Counted from the first letter of the stretch, positions 44,976-53,288 are shown. The stretch: DNA of 64,000 nt from Enterococcus sp. MMGLQ5-1 (GCF_013155265.1 NZ_JABJXU010000004.1:1-64000), one strand, 5' to 3'. Numbers and translations: made by a program. Notes: a model not told the origin generated them from the sequence alone.

Positions 44976-44998
44976 TAATCCTTCTTGGTTAGGAGGTT
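44976..44998. repeat. attL core repeat
   Basis: 23 bases, TAATCCTTCTTGG...GGAGGTT, identical to 58691-58713. It overlaps the hairpin and Shine-Dalgarno region upstream of the sigma factor start. Confidence 0.9.
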
Positions 44999-45068
44999 TA
45001 AATTTATGAATCGCCTAGTATGCTGATATATAAGGGATTATATGAATTTTTATTTTAAAATATTGTAA

Positions 45069-45089
45069 GGGTCTGTGCTTTTGTCTGTA
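45069..45089. promoter_or_regulatory. Arm-type integrase site, left end
   Basis: GGGTCTGTGCTTTTGTCTGTA matches 58567-58587 in 20 of 21 positions and contains two GTCTGT half-sites. Same orientation at both ends, 71 bases inside the core. Confidence 0.6.
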
Positions 45090-45096
45090 CTTTATG

Positions 45097-46239
45097 TTAA
45101 AAACCTACAAAAGTAGCAAATTTATTCCCCGTCTCTTTGGCTTCATCTGGCATAACATGAGAATATATCTCAAGTGTAATTTTAATGTTTTTATGCCCCA
45201 GTCTTTCAGATACTTCTTTTATTGGAACACCAGCTTGAAGCAATAAACTAGCATGTGTATGTCTGAAGTGATGAGGTGTGATTTTAGGTAATGAATACGT
45301 TTTGATTATATTGTTAAGCCAGTCATTGGCTACTTTTGGATTATAGATATTATTTTTAAGAGTGGTGAATAGGAATTGCGTATCTGATCCACTATTAAAA
45401 CCCATTTTGAAGTAGTCTATTTTTTGAATACTGCGCCATTTTTTTAGTATCAGCAAGGTTTCGTGGTCAATACTAATATTTCTAATACTATCCAATGTTT
45501 TAGGTTTCTGAATAACAACTTTTGCATTTTCATCAATGGCCAAAGTTTTGTTGATATCAATGGATTGATTAAAAAAGTCTATATCTTTCCATTGCAAACT
45601 CAGTATTTCTGATTTACGACAACCTGTAAAAGCTAGTAATCTAAAAAAGGCAAGTTGTTTATAATCATGGTTATCTTCAACGCAATTAAAGAAATGTTCT
45701 AGGTCATCTTTTGTATAATATTTTAGCTTGTTATCTGCTTCTTTTTTTCGTGGTAATATCGTTTTACTCATAGGATTATCGCTAATAAGCTCCATTACAA
45801 CAGCATATCTCAATATTTGAGTTGTAAGTTTACGATACGTTTTATAGCTCTTGTAGCCATTTTCAAACCAATTATTCAATACTTTTTGGCAATACGCTAC
45901 GCTAATATCAGATAGCAGCATATCTTTAAAATGAGGCATTATCCTGTGTTCAATGTAATTTCTATTAGTGCCAATTGCTGAACTCCTGGTATTCAGTCTG
46001 TGCTGCTTAAGCCACAGATCATATAATTCTTTGAACGTTATTTCTTGCTGATCCTCAAGTCCATTTTCTTCAATATCCTTGATTAAGTTTGCAAGTGCAA
46101 TCTGTGCTTGTTTCTTAGTCCTAAATCCTTGCCTCTTACGATATACATTCTTCTTAGTTTTGGGATGCTTCCCCACGTACACATTAAACATATACCTAGT
46201 TTGATTATCTTTAGTTATATACTTCTTAATTTGTGCCAT
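45097..46239 (-). CDS. int: Tyrosine recombinase/integrase of the element
   Basis: A 380-residue phage-type integrase. N-terminal arm-binding AP2-like domain (~1-50, YVGKHPKTKKNVYRKRQGF), SAM-like core-binding domain (~65-150), and the catalytic domain with Arg208 (GCRKSEIL), HxxR at 323-326 (HHFRHTH), a LGH at ~349 and the nucleophile Tyr359 (EIYSHV). All catalytic residues are present, so it should be active. It lies at the attL side reading towards the end, ~100 bases from the core. RBS AGGAGAACAAA. Confidence 0.97.
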   Translation of the reverse strand: MAQIKKYITKDNQTRYMFNVYVGKHPKTKKNVYRKRQGFRTKKQAQIALANLIKDIEENGLEDQQEITFKELYDLWLKQHRLNTRSSAIGTNRNYIEHRIMPHFKDMLLSDISVAYCQKVLNNWFENGYKSYKTYRKLTTQILRYAVVMELISDNPMSKTILPRKKEADNKLKYYTKDDLEHFFNCVEDNHDYKQLAFFRLLAFTGCRKSEILSLQWKDIDFFNQSIDINKTLAIDENAKVVIQKPKTLDSIRNISIDHETLLILKKWRSIQKIDYFKMGFNSGSDTQFLFTTLKNNIYNPKVANDWLNNIIKTYSLPKITPHHFRHTHASLLLQAGVPIKEVSERLGHKNIKITLEIYSHVMPDEAKETGNKFATFVGF

Positions 46240-46299
46240 TTTGTTCTCCTATCTACCACCACGCCAATAGTTAATAGATATTTGAGATTTAGAGGTTAT

Positions 46300-47118
46300 T
46301 TATTCAATTTTAAACTTATATTCTACTTTAATATCAGTGTTTATGGTTGTTGCAGTAAAATAGCTAATAAAGTAATCAACTTCTACTTTTTCATATTCGG
46401 CTGCATCGAAACTATTTATTTTAGGGTACGCCATACTTATTTGATTTTTTAGTTCATAGTAGTTACCTAACCAATTGGAAATAGACATCAAAAAATATTC
46501 ATCGGTTAAATTTTCCCTCATTGATGAAAATTTATTGTTTAAAGGAATTTTATTCAAAATAGTATGGCGTTTTTCAACCTCAAAAAAATCATTAATTAAA
46601 AAATAATTATCAAATATAAATTTTCCTCTGTACAACATCGCTTTATCATTCAAAAAATTAGATATTTCATCAAACCTATCATCCAATTCTTCTCCGTGTT
46701 TATAATCATTGACAAGATGTTCTAGTTCCTCTATTAATTTTTCGTGTTTTTTCAAAAAAATATCAAGTGGTCTATATGAGGCAGTCACATAGGCATAAAA
46801 AATTTTATTCCCATTACTAACCTCTAACAATAATCTATCCATGAATGAATTTTCATAAGCGAGGTAATCATGTTTTATGACTTCGTGTAATTTAATGTTA
46901 AATTCTTGTTCATTTACTTTTGAGAAAGAAATCAACTCATTTAAATTGATATTCAAGGCTTCTGCAATTCTATTTAATGTATCAATTCTAGTTTTTTTAG
47001 GAACAATCTTTTCTTTTGATAAAGGGTCTAAAGTGGTTCTAGAAATTCCAGTAATTTTATGTAGTTGATTAATGCTGATACCTTTCTCCGCTAATATTTC
47101 ATTTAGATATAGTTCCAT
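46300..47118 (-). CDS. CI/Stl-like HTH repressor of the element
   Basis: A 272-residue protein with an XRE-type helix-turn-helix at ~4-62 (LAEKGISINQLHKITGISRTTLDPL, then NRIAEALNINLNELI) and a long ~200-residue C-terminal domain of unknown fold rich in Phe/Tyr/Asn. It lacks a LexA-type peptidase signature, so derepression by RecA cleavage is unlikely; control by a helper-phage protein as with Stl is a reasonable inference. Divergent from the small HTH gene at 47252, with the inverted repeat operator at 47196-47236 between. Confidence 0.85.
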   Translation of the reverse strand: MELYLNEILAEKGISINQLHKITGISRTTLDPLSKEKIVPKKTRIDTLNRIAEALNINLNELISFSKVNEQEFNIKLHEVIKHDYLAYENSFMDRLLLEVSNGNKIFYAYVTASYRPLDIFLKKHEKLIEELEHLVNDYKHGEELDDRFDEISNFLNDKAMLYRGKFIFDNYFLINDFFEVEKRHTILNKIPLNNKFSSMRENLTDEYFLMSISNWLGNYYELKNQISMAYPKINSFDAAEYEKVEVDYFISYFTATTINTDIKVEYKFKIE

Positions 47119-47195
47119 TTTCTCTCCTTAGTTTTGCATTCTATAAAAACAATAACAGATTGATGTTGCATTGTAAATAAAAATATGTTACTGTC

Positions 47196-47236
47196 TTTTT
47201 AGAGTTACATAAATATTTTAAATTGCACTCTAAAAA
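47196..47236. promoter_or_regulatory. Operator-like inverted repeat in divergent promoter region
   Basis: TTTTTAGAGT (47196-47205) and ACTCTAAAAA (47227-47236) form a perfect 10-bp inverted repeat between the repressor and the first rightward gene. The same ACTCTAAAAA appears again at 54359-54368 ahead of the late genes. Confidence 0.6.
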
Positions 47237-47251
47237 ATACAGGAGGAATCT

Positions 47252-47425
47252 ATGAAAGCAAACCAAGAAATCAGAAACATCATTTTTACTCACAATATTA
47301 GAAACTGGCAAATCGCTGAAAAAATCGGCATTTCCGATAGTCGTTTCTGTGTGTGGTTACGTACACCATTAAATGATGAGCGCAAGGCTAAAGTTTTAAA
47401 AGCGATTGAAGAATTAACAGCCTAA
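47252..47425 (+). CDS. Small HTH protein (Cro/AlpA-like)
   Basis: ATG 47252 behind ACAGGAGGAATCT; 57 residues. A helix-turn-helix fits NWQIAEKIGISDSRFCVWLR, followed by basic helix DERKAKVLKAIEEL. It is the first rightward gene, opposite the repressor, the position of cro/alpA regulators in PICIs. A similar small phage protein family is common in streptococcal and lactococcal prophages. Confidence 0.75.
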   Translation: MKANQEIRNIIFTHNIRNWQIAEKIGISDSRFCVWLRTPLNDERKAKVLKAIEELTA

Positions 47426-47475
47426 CCATTCAACTATCACGCAATAGAACTTTTTACAGGAACAGGAGGAATTAT

Positions 47476-48126
47476 ATGGAGAACAAAAAAGAGTTAGTTT
47501 TTTTGAATGGCAATTCATTGAAAAGTGAGCCTTTTACAACCGATGAAATCATCGCAGAGTATTCGGGGAATAGCCGAGATAGTATTACTCGACTGATTAG
47601 AACTCATATAGAAAAGTTAGAAAAATTCGGCACGGTCGGATTTGAAATCCGAGCGTCAGGACGTGCGAGAAAGAAAATTTATCATCTAAACGAGCCACAA
47701 GCAACTTTAGTTATTACATTTTTAGCTAATACCGTTGAAGTAGTGGAATTTAAAGTTAATTTAGTAAATAGTTTCTTTTTAATGCGTGAAGAACTAAAAA
47801 AACGCCAACTAAACCGAGCAATAGAGCAACCAACTCATCGGGATTTAGTAGACGTTATCAACGAATGGGAGTTTAAAAAACCTCATTCATATGTTCATTT
47901 TAACAATTTATTAGCTAAAAGTACAACAGGTTACAACGTTAAGCAGCTTAGGGCGCAACGTGGCTTTAGTGGTAAAGAAGTAGGCTTAGACTTATTGACG
48001 TCTGTTGAACAACCAATTTACCTAAATTTTGAGCGTATTGTAATTGCAATGTTACAAGCTCAACAATCTTACGACTTCATTAAGCAAACACTTAATCGGA
48101 TGATTGAAAGTGAGGTATCTGCATGA
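47476..48126 (+). CDS. Rha-family phage regulatory protein
   Basis: A 216-residue protein with the pRha pattern in its first ~95 residues: LVFLNGNSLKSEPFTTDEIIAEYSG, then SITRLIRTHIEKLEKFGTVGFEIR and KIYHLNEPQATLVITFLANT. The C-terminal part (~120-216) is basic and contains RAQRGFSGKEVGLDLL, which may be a second DNA-binding part. Rha proteins in phages interfere with or regulate host and phage gene expression. Overlaps the next gene by 4 bases. Confidence 0.85.
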   Translation: MENKKELVFLNGNSLKSEPFTTDEIIAEYSGNSRDSITRLIRTHIEKLEKFGTVGFEIRASGRARKKIYHLNEPQATLVITFLANTVEVVEFKVNLVNSFFLMREELKKRQLNRAIEQPTHRDLVDVINEWEFKKPHSYVHFNNLLAKSTTGYNVKQLRAQRGFSGKEVGLDLLTSVEQPIYLNFERIVIAMLQAQQSYDFIKQTLNRMIESEVSA

Positions 48127-48428
48127 CACCAGTAAGCCCAGAGATTGAAATTAAGGTATCTCATACGTTAGAACCTACACAGTTAGACCAAATATATCAA
48201 TCAGTATATAACACTACTCTAGAAGCGATTAAACAGGCTAGAAAAGACAGTCACCTGGATAGTGACATTTTACTCACTAAGAAAGAAGCATACACTTTTT
48301 TAAACGTTTCGGCGGAGTACTTTGAGGAGTTATTAGTCTTAGGGCTGCCTAGGGGGCGTTTATTATCTGAACGGAAAGAAGTATATAGTAAATCGCAAAT
48401 GAGAGCATGGCTCTTAAATAATAAGTAA
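48123..48428 (+). CDS. Excisionase-like HTH protein
   Basis: A 101-residue protein. The C-terminal half looks like a helix-turn-helix of the excisionase/HTH_17 type (LTKKEAYTFLNVSAEYFEEL, then GLPRGRLLSERKEVYSKSQMRAWL). The N-terminal half is a helix with SHTLEPTQLDQIYQSVYNTTLEAIKQAR. Start ATG overlaps the Rha stop (ATGA). Could direct excision with Int, or regulate transcription. Confidence 0.65.
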   Translation: MTPVSPEIEIKVSHTLEPTQLDQIYQSVYNTTLEAIKQARKDSHLDSDILLTKKEAYTFLNVSAEYFEELLVLGLPRGRLLSERKEVYSKSQMRAWLLNNK

Positions 48429-48478
48429 TCCATCACGCCAATACTTAGTAAATATTAACCAAGAAAGAGGAAAAAATT

Positions 48479-48727
48479 ATGTCAAAAATTATCAAATTAG
48501 AGCAACACGAAGAACAAGCACCAACACTAAAGGATTTATTAAAAGATATTGAAGGTATCTCAGGGGATATTGCAACTTTGGAAGAGGGCAAACTATACCC
48601 TTATTCTTTAGATGGTGTCGAACTAGAACAATCAGCATTAGACCGTGCTAAAGATTTAAGCGACTATCTCAATGCTACTATTTTGTATCAGATTTATGAA
48701 TTATTGGGTTATGAAATTGAGGACTAA
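48479..48727 (+). CDS. Small acidic protein of the element
   Basis: An 82-residue acidic, helical product (LKDLLKDIEGISGDIATLEEG, then a Leu/Tyr-rich C-terminus). Unrecognised. RBS GAGGAAAAAATT. Part of the early rightward operon. Confidence 0.6.
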   Translation: MSKIIKLEQHEEQAPTLKDLLKDIEGISGDIATLEEGKLYPYSLDGVELEQSALDRAKDLSDYLNATILYQIYELLGYEIED

Positions 48728-48735
48728 ATAATGTA

Positions 48736-48826
48736 TGAGGATAAAGAAAAAGCCTTATCACGTAAAAGTCTTGGCGGACAGTGATAAAGGCTGAATACAA
48801 GGCTTTTAAGCCTATCTTTATCCTCA
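48736..48826 (+). ncRNA. Structured three-helix RNA element between small genes
   Basis: Outer stem TGAGGATAAAGA (48736-48747) / TCTTTATCCTCA (48815-48826), perfect 12 bp. Inside: AGCCTTATCAC (48751-48761) / GTGATAAAGGCT (48781-48792), with a 19-base loop holding AAGTCTTGGCGGACA, and a short AGGCTTTTAAGCCT hairpin. Together a three-way junction. It has no T-tract, so it is not a normal terminator. It may be a small RNA, a processing site or a mobile palindrome. A 17-codon frame at 48731 is unlikely to matter. Confidence 0.6.
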
Positions 48827-48856
48827 ATTATAACAGATTACGGAGGATTTTTAAAC

Positions 48857-49081
48857 ATGAATGAAAAACAAATTGATTTAGATGATTTGATTTCAGATAG
48901 TAATAATTTAGATAATGCTATCCAAGCTTTAGATATATTTGTTTTTGAACGTTTTTCTAGTTCTGACAGCATTACAGTCAATGACATAAGTGCATTGAGT
49001 GGATTTACAAGCGCTTTGTGTGCGTTAAGCGAAAAAAATAATAAAAAAATAGAAGCATTTGAGAGAGGTGTTGATAATTGA
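48857..49081 (+). CDS. Small hypothetical protein upstream of primase
   Basis: A 74-residue acidic protein (QIDLDDLISDSNNLDNAIQALDIF), no recognised family. RBS GGAGGATTTTTAAAC. Its end overlaps the primase start by 4 bases, so translation is coupled. Confidence 0.65.
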   Translation: MNEKQIDLDDLISDSNNLDNAIQALDIFVFERFSSSDSITVNDISALSGFTSALCALSEKNNKKIEAFERGVDN

Positions 49082-49956
49082 TATATATAGGTAAAGTATC
49101 ACCATCAAAGATAGATGAAGTTATAGATATAGATGTCCTCACCTTTTTTGAAGAATATGAGCCATTTAAGGTTAATATACCAAAAAATGAAGAGCAGCGA
49201 TCACAACTTAAAAGGTTTAAATTGAATTGTTTTATTTCAGGTGAAATGACAGAACTTGTCAGAAAAAATCAGAATTTAATTAGTCGAGATTGTTTGATAA
49301 TTGATTTAGATGATATCTTTTTTAAAGAAAAAAATGAGTTAATTCAAAAGATTCAAAAACTATTTAAAAATTACGATTTTGTGTTATATCCAACGATTTC
49401 AAACGGTTTTAAAGGATTGCGGTATCGCTTAGTATTACCACTTAGAGAATCAGTTAAAGCTAGAGAATATCATTTATTAGTTAATTATTTCAGTAAGGTT
49501 GTCTTAAAATCGATTATCGATAAAGTTGACGAAAGTAATGGCACATGGAGTCAAGCTCAGGGTTTACCTATAAATGATAAATCTGATATATACATACACA
49601 AGGGTTTAAAACGTTTAGAATCTAATAAACTAATTGATATTGCTAAAGATTGGCAAGTGCAAACTAAAGGCTTTTCTGATGATTATAATAAAACACTCTC
49701 CCCGACCAAACGAGTATTTAATAAATCATATTTGAATAATATGTTAATTGAGATTTTTCAAGGTAGCGAAGAAGGTGGTAGAAATAATCGAATAGCCTAC
49801 TTAACAAAAAAATTTATCAAACAAGGTGTCAAACCTAGCGTGATGTTTGAAGTTGCTAAAGTTGCTAATAGTTATTTTATGCCCCCATTAAGTGAAAAAG
49901 AAGTCAAACAGACGGTTGAGTCCGTTACTATGACAATGTTGGGAGTGAGAGAGTGA
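49078..49956 (+). CDS. Archaeo-eukaryotic-type primase
   Basis: A 292-residue protein. AEP-like motifs: CLIIDLDDIFF with the Asp pair Asp76/Asp78-79, then YPTISNGFKGLRYRLVLPL (the S-x-x-K-x-x-R region), and SNGTWSQAQGLP. The C-terminus (~215-290) resembles PriCT_1 (NRIAYLTKKFIKQGVKPSVMFEVAK). TTG start at 49078. It should prime the element's replication together with the helicase that begins 4 bases before its stop. Confidence 0.85.
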   Translation: MIYIGKVSPSKIDEVIDIDVLTFFEEYEPFKVNIPKNEEQRSQLKRFKLNCFISGEMTELVRKNQNLISRDCLIIDLDDIFFKEKNELIQKIQKLFKNYDFVLYPTISNGFKGLRYRLVLPLRESVKAREYHLLVNYFSKVVLKSIIDKVDESNGTWSQAQGLPINDKSDIYIHKGLKRLESNKLIDIAKDWQVQTKGFSDDYNKTLSPTKRVFNKSYLNNMLIEIFQGSEEGGRNNRIAYLTKKFIKQGVKPSVMFEVAKVANSYFMPPLSEKEVKQTVESVTMTMLGVRE

Positions 49957-51473
49957 AGTCTATTGAAGAGCTAGATCAGATTGCTGAGGAAAAATTTAAC
50001 GCAGAACCTCAGTCAATGGATGAATTAAAAGAAAAGTTAGTTATGCTAGGTGAGCAATGGCGGCAAGAGCATACTAAAATTAACAAAAATGGTGAAGAAA
50101 AAATACCAAATGTTAGCCCTAGAGCAGTCGCAAATATTTTAAAGAAACAATGTAATTTTATTTTGATTGATGAAGATAATCCCGAACTTGCCCCTTTAGC
50201 TGTTTATGACATCGATAGTGGCATTTATCAAAAGGGAGAGCGTTTTATTAATCGTTTAGTGTTATCTGTGGAGTATACTCTCACAAATCAACAATGCAAT
50301 ACAGTTAGACATTATTTGACTGTCGAGAGTGAAGAATATTCTAGGACAACGGATAAAAATTTAATTGTAGTAAACAATGGTGTATATAATCGAAAAACTA
50401 AGCGATTAGAGCCTTTTTCTAGCCATTATGTCTTTGTAAATAAGGTTGCTACTGATTATGTAGAGCATGCAAAAGAGCCTATTTTTAAAGACTGGTGTTT
50501 TAGCGATTGGATAAAAGAATTGTCTGATGATAATGCTAGCAAAGAAAAATTACTATGGCAGCTTTTTGCAGTCGCTATCAATGCTAATTATATTTCTGAA
50601 ATTACAGTCTTTTTTAATAGTGAAAAAGGGCGGACAGGGAAGTCAACTTTTCAAGCACTGATGAAAAACTTAGTCGGTAAAGATAACACTAGCAGTCTTA
50701 AAATTAAGGAATTTGAGAGTGATTTCAAGTTGGCCAGTGCCTACGGTAAAACCTTATTAATTGGTGATGATAATAACCCTAGAGACTTTAATGAGACGAG
50801 CGAAAGCTTTAAAAGTGTTTTGACTGGAGATGGCGTACTGCTTAATCCAAAAGGGAAAACACCATTTACGACAGTTTTAACACCGTTCGTGATTCAATCG
50901 ATGAACGGTTTACCACGTTTTAGAGATATGACTGACGGACTTTTAAGGAGATTGCGTGTAATAAGATTTAATCATGTTTATCAAGGCAATCAAAACAATC
51001 GGAATATCAAAGAGAAGTATATTTATGATAAGCGACTACTAGAATTTATCTTATACCAAGCTTTGCAGCTAGATTTTAAAGAGGTTGAGGATACTTCGGA
51101 AAGTCGAGAAGCGATTTATGATTTAGTGATGGATAATAACCCAGTGTTTGCTTTTTACGAGGAAGTTTTTTCATCTTTAGAAAGCACAAGATTACCAGTT
51201 AGGTTTTTATTTAATTACTTTCAAGCTTATTGTTTTTATGATAACCAACCTACAAAAATGAAACAAAATACGTTTACTAGAGAATTAAAACCTTTAGTTG
51301 AAAAAGAGGGCTGGGAATACACAAGGAATAATTTAGCACCTTTACGCTATTTTGTAGAGGGTGACGATGAAGCGCTTTATGATTTAGACGTTCGCTATAA
51401 ATTCTATTCAAAAGTTGATAGAGAAAAATATCAACCGCTATTTAAAAGACAAACCGACAACGAGCCAACATAG
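49953..51473 (+). CDS. SF3-type replicative helicase (D5/P4 family)
   Basis: A 506-residue protein. Superfamily 3 motifs: Walker A GRTGKST at 226-232, a Walker B-like LLIGDDNN at ~266-273, then TPFTTVLTPFVIQSMNGLPRF with sensor residue Asn, and an arginine finger region DGLLRRLRVIRF. C-terminal ~130 residues are helical and may bind the origin. Pair with the primase forms the minimal replicon of PICIs. GTG start. Confidence 0.92.
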   Translation: MKSIEELDQIAEEKFNAEPQSMDELKEKLVMLGEQWRQEHTKINKNGEEKIPNVSPRAVANILKKQCNFILIDEDNPELAPLAVYDIDSGIYQKGERFINRLVLSVEYTLTNQQCNTVRHYLTVESEEYSRTTDKNLIVVNNGVYNRKTKRLEPFSSHYVFVNKVATDYVEHAKEPIFKDWCFSDWIKELSDDNASKEKLLWQLFAVAINANYISEITVFFNSEKGRTGKSTFQALMKNLVGKDNTSSLKIKEFESDFKLASAYGKTLLIGDDNNPRDFNETSESFKSVLTGDGVLLNPKGKTPFTTVLTPFVIQSMNGLPRFRDMTDGLLRRLRVIRFNHVYQGNQNNRNIKEKYIYDKRLLEFILYQALQLDFKEVEDTSESREAIYDLVMDNNPVFAFYEEVFSSLESTRLPVRFLFNYFQAYCFYDNQPTKMKQNTFTRELKPLVEKEGWEYTRNNLAPLRYFVEGDDEALYDLDVRYKFYSKVDREKYQPLFKRQTDNEPT

Positions 51474-51724
51474 AATTTACATATTGTTGGTGTTTAAAAC
51501 CGTTGGGGGAGTAAGGAAAATAGGTTTATACCGACAAACCAACAATATTTATATATATCTTAGAATAAATAATATTATATATATGCGCTATATATTATTC
51601 TATTTTTTATATATAAAGCCGTGAGCGTTTTCTATGTTGGTTTGTCGGTAAAATAGCGGAACTCCTTTATTACCAATGGTTACAGAGACCGACAAATGAT
51701 AAAAAAAGGTTGGTAAACCGACAA
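51453..51724. other. Candidate replication origin: five ACCGACAA iterons around an AT-rich core
   Basis: ACCGACAA occurs at 51453, 51530, 51688 and 51717 on the plus strand and once inverted at 51642-51649 (TTGTCGGT); several copies extend to ACCGACAAACCAAC or GTTGGTTTGTCGGT. Between 51539 and 51625 the sequence is almost pure A/T. It lies immediately 3' of the helicase gene. This is the layout of SaPI/PICI ori sites, with iterons flanking an AT-rich melting region. Confidence 0.75.
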
Positions 51725-51760
51725 TTATTAATCAATTTCAGAAAAATAAGGAGAAAAAAT

Positions 51761-51940
51761 ATGAATTATAGGTATTTATCGGTAGTGGTAACTCAATTAA
51801 ATATAGAAGATAGGGTAAATGATAAATTGGAAATACTAAATCGTAATAATTATAGATTGATTGATATTCAGTACTCAGTATTAAAAACATTATCCGAAGA
51901 AACACCGAGGATACTGGTTAATATAGTATATTCATGGTGA
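51761..51940 (+). CDS. Small hypothetical protein after origin
   Basis: ATG 51761 behind AAGGAGAAAAAAT; 59 residues (MNYRYLSVVVTQLN, ending VNIVYSW). An upstream TTG at 51710 lies in the iteron region and is not used. Unrecognised. Confidence 0.6.
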   Translation: MNYRYLSVVVTQLNIEDRVNDKLEILNRNNYRLIDIQYSVLKTLSEETPRILVNIVYSW

Positions 51941-51991
51941 AAAAGCTATCAAAAGTATGGTAAAAATGATATAATAGTGAGGTAGAAACGT

Positions 51992-52129
51992 ATGAAAAAC
52001 GAAGTCATTATAGTGAATAATGGTAGTGAAAAACACTATGAAGTGCCAGAATTTGGAACAATTACGATCCAAGTACAAGATGGTAAAATTATTCATGTAG
52101 AGCGTTCTATAAAAGAAAAAATTAAATAA
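51992..52129 (+). CDS. DUF2292/YezD-like small protein
   Basis: 45 residues, ATG 51992 behind GTGAGGTAG, with a TATAAT -10 hexamer at 51970-51975. The segment FGTITIQVQDGKIIHVERSIK matches the DUF2292 pattern (GxITIxVQDGxIxxIExxEK). Unknown function; seen as small accessory proteins in Firmicutes and phage-like elements. Confidence 0.7.
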   Translation: MKNEVIIVNNGSEKHYEVPEFGTITIQVQDGKIIHVERSIKEKIK

Positions 52130-52144
52130 TCTGACTAGAATACT

Positions 52145-52189
52145 AGAGGATACTTTTAAGCTAAAAGGCTTAACGGTGTCCTCTTTTTT
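52145..52189 (+). terminator. Terminator after the DUF2292-like gene
   Basis: AGAGGATAC (52145-52153) and GTGTCCTCT (52176-52184) with an inner TAAGC/GCTTA helix, then TTTTT. Marks the end of the early operon. Confidence 0.85.
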
Positions 52190-52210
52190 ATTTATTAGGG
52201 TGGTGGAAAT

Positions 52211-52414
52211 GTGAAAAAAGAATATCGAAACTTCATAAAAAGCGCTGAAAACTTTATCAGTATGGAGACGGCTAGCGCATTAATGATTATACAAGTCAAT
52301 GATCCTGAGAATGAGGAAGCCGTTATTTCGATTGATCCACCTAATATTAATCCTAGTATATTTTGTAAGGATACTGATATTGATATAAAGCTCGGTAAAT
52401 GGGATGGCATGTAA
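52211..52414 (+). CDS. Small acidic hypothetical protein
   Basis: 67 residues, GTG start at 52211 preceded by AGGGTGGTGGAAAT. Predicted beta-rich, acidic (NDPENEEAVISIDPPNINPS). Unrecognised. It directly follows the terminator and precedes the TerS-like gene. Confidence 0.6.
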   Translation: MKKEYRNFIKSAENFISMETASALMIIQVNDPENEEAVISIDPPNINPSIFCKDTDIDIKLGKWDGM

Positions 52415-52453
52415 TCAACAGAATAATTAAAAAAACAACAGAAAGGAGATTTT

Positions 52454-52825
52454 ATGGCTGAAACTTTAAATATTAGACAAGACCGATTTTTAAAAGCATT
52501 ACTTGAAGCCCCTTCCGTAGATTTAGCCTGTAAGCAAGCTGGTATTAATCGAACGACTGGCTATAAATATTTGAAAGACGAAGTCTTTTTAACTGAATAT
52601 CGCAAGTTAAGGCGTGAAGCTATGCAACAGGTGACTGCTAGGCTTCAAAAGACCAGTGAGCAAGCTGTGACGGTGTTACAAGAGATTATGCTTGATTCTG
52701 ATAATTCACCTAATGCACGTGTACAGGCTGCCAAGAATGTGCTTGATGTTGCTTATCGCTCACTTGAATTAGATGATGTCCAAGCACGTATTGAAGAAAT
52801 TGAGAAGGTTATCAATGAACATTAA
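52454..52825 (+). CDS. TerS-like (phBC6A51-type) HTH protein
   Basis: A 123-residue protein with a helix-turn-helix at ~5-40 (NIRQDRFLKALLEAPSVDLACKQAGINRTTGYKYL) followed by a long helix, the pattern of phBC6A51-type small terminase homologues. In PICIs such a protein redirects packaging of the helper phage. The long oligomerisation helix ends in IEEIEKVI. The next gene starts 11 bases before its stop. Confidence 0.8.
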   Translation: MAETLNIRQDRFLKALLEAPSVDLACKQAGINRTTGYKYLKDEVFLTEYRKLRREAMQQVTARLQKTSEQAVTVLQEIMLDSDNSPNARVQAAKNVLDVAYRSLELDDVQARIEEIEKVINEH

Positions 52826-53036
52826 AAATATTGCTAAAAGACTAAAGCAAATAGAGCGCCAAGCCTTACCTTCACAGGTTGGCTTAGGGAATCAAATTTT
52901 AAATGAGGAACTAAAAAAGGCAACAGATGATGAACTAAGGGCGATTGCGGCTGATGATGTTGCTGCAGATAAATTTTATAGTGAGCGTGTTATACCTCGT
53001 CTAAATAAAATTAGGCAGCGTGATCCAACCCAATAA
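52815..53036 (+). CDS. Small hypothetical protein, coupled to TerS
   Basis: ATG 52815, overlapping the TerS end by 11 bases. 73 basic/acidic residues (NIKNIAKRLKQIERQ, ending LNKIRQRDPTQ). Unrecognised; coupled to packaging function by position. Confidence 0.6.
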   Translation: MNIKNIAKRLKQIERQALPSQVGLGNQILNEELKKATDDELRAIAADDVAADKFYSERVIPRLNKIRQRDPTQ

Positions 53037-53081
53037 TTAGATTGATAAATATTTTAAAAATAGAATGGAGAAAAGTAAATC

Positions 53082-53279
53082 ATGGAAAATACAAAAACAA
53101 AGTATGAAATTTTAACAGAGCTTTTAGCACAAATGGTAAAAGATGAAAAATTACCTGAGGATATCATCGCCGCTTGTATTAAAGAAGCGGAAGAAAAAGG
53201 TATAGATGAGGCTAAGGATGATAAAAAAGAAAAAAGTGTTATGGATCAAATGATCGATGCTTTTACAGAAGGATTATAG
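53082..53279 (+). CDS. Small acidic helical protein
   Basis: 65 residues, acidic (EEKGIDEAKDDKKEKS). RBS ATGGAGAAAAG. Unrecognised. 9 bases before the coiled-coil gene. Confidence 0.6.
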   Translation: MENTKTKYEILTELLAQMVKDEKLPEDIIAACIKEAEEKGIDEAKDDKKEKSVMDQMIDAFTEGL

Positions 53280-53288
53280 GAGAAGATT

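Noticed and set aside
46108..46452. Plus-strand frame opposite integrase and repressor
   Set aside because: Antisense to two well-supported genes, with no RBS; hydrophobic translation is due to AT-rich antisense codons.
48731..48784. 17-codon frame starting ATGTATGAGG
   Set aside because: Lies inside the structured RNA element and has no RBS; the base-pairing explains the sequence better.
51415..51624. Frame overlapping the helicase end and the origin
   Set aside because: Low-complexity (Tyr/Ile-rich) translation of the AT-rich origin; no RBS.
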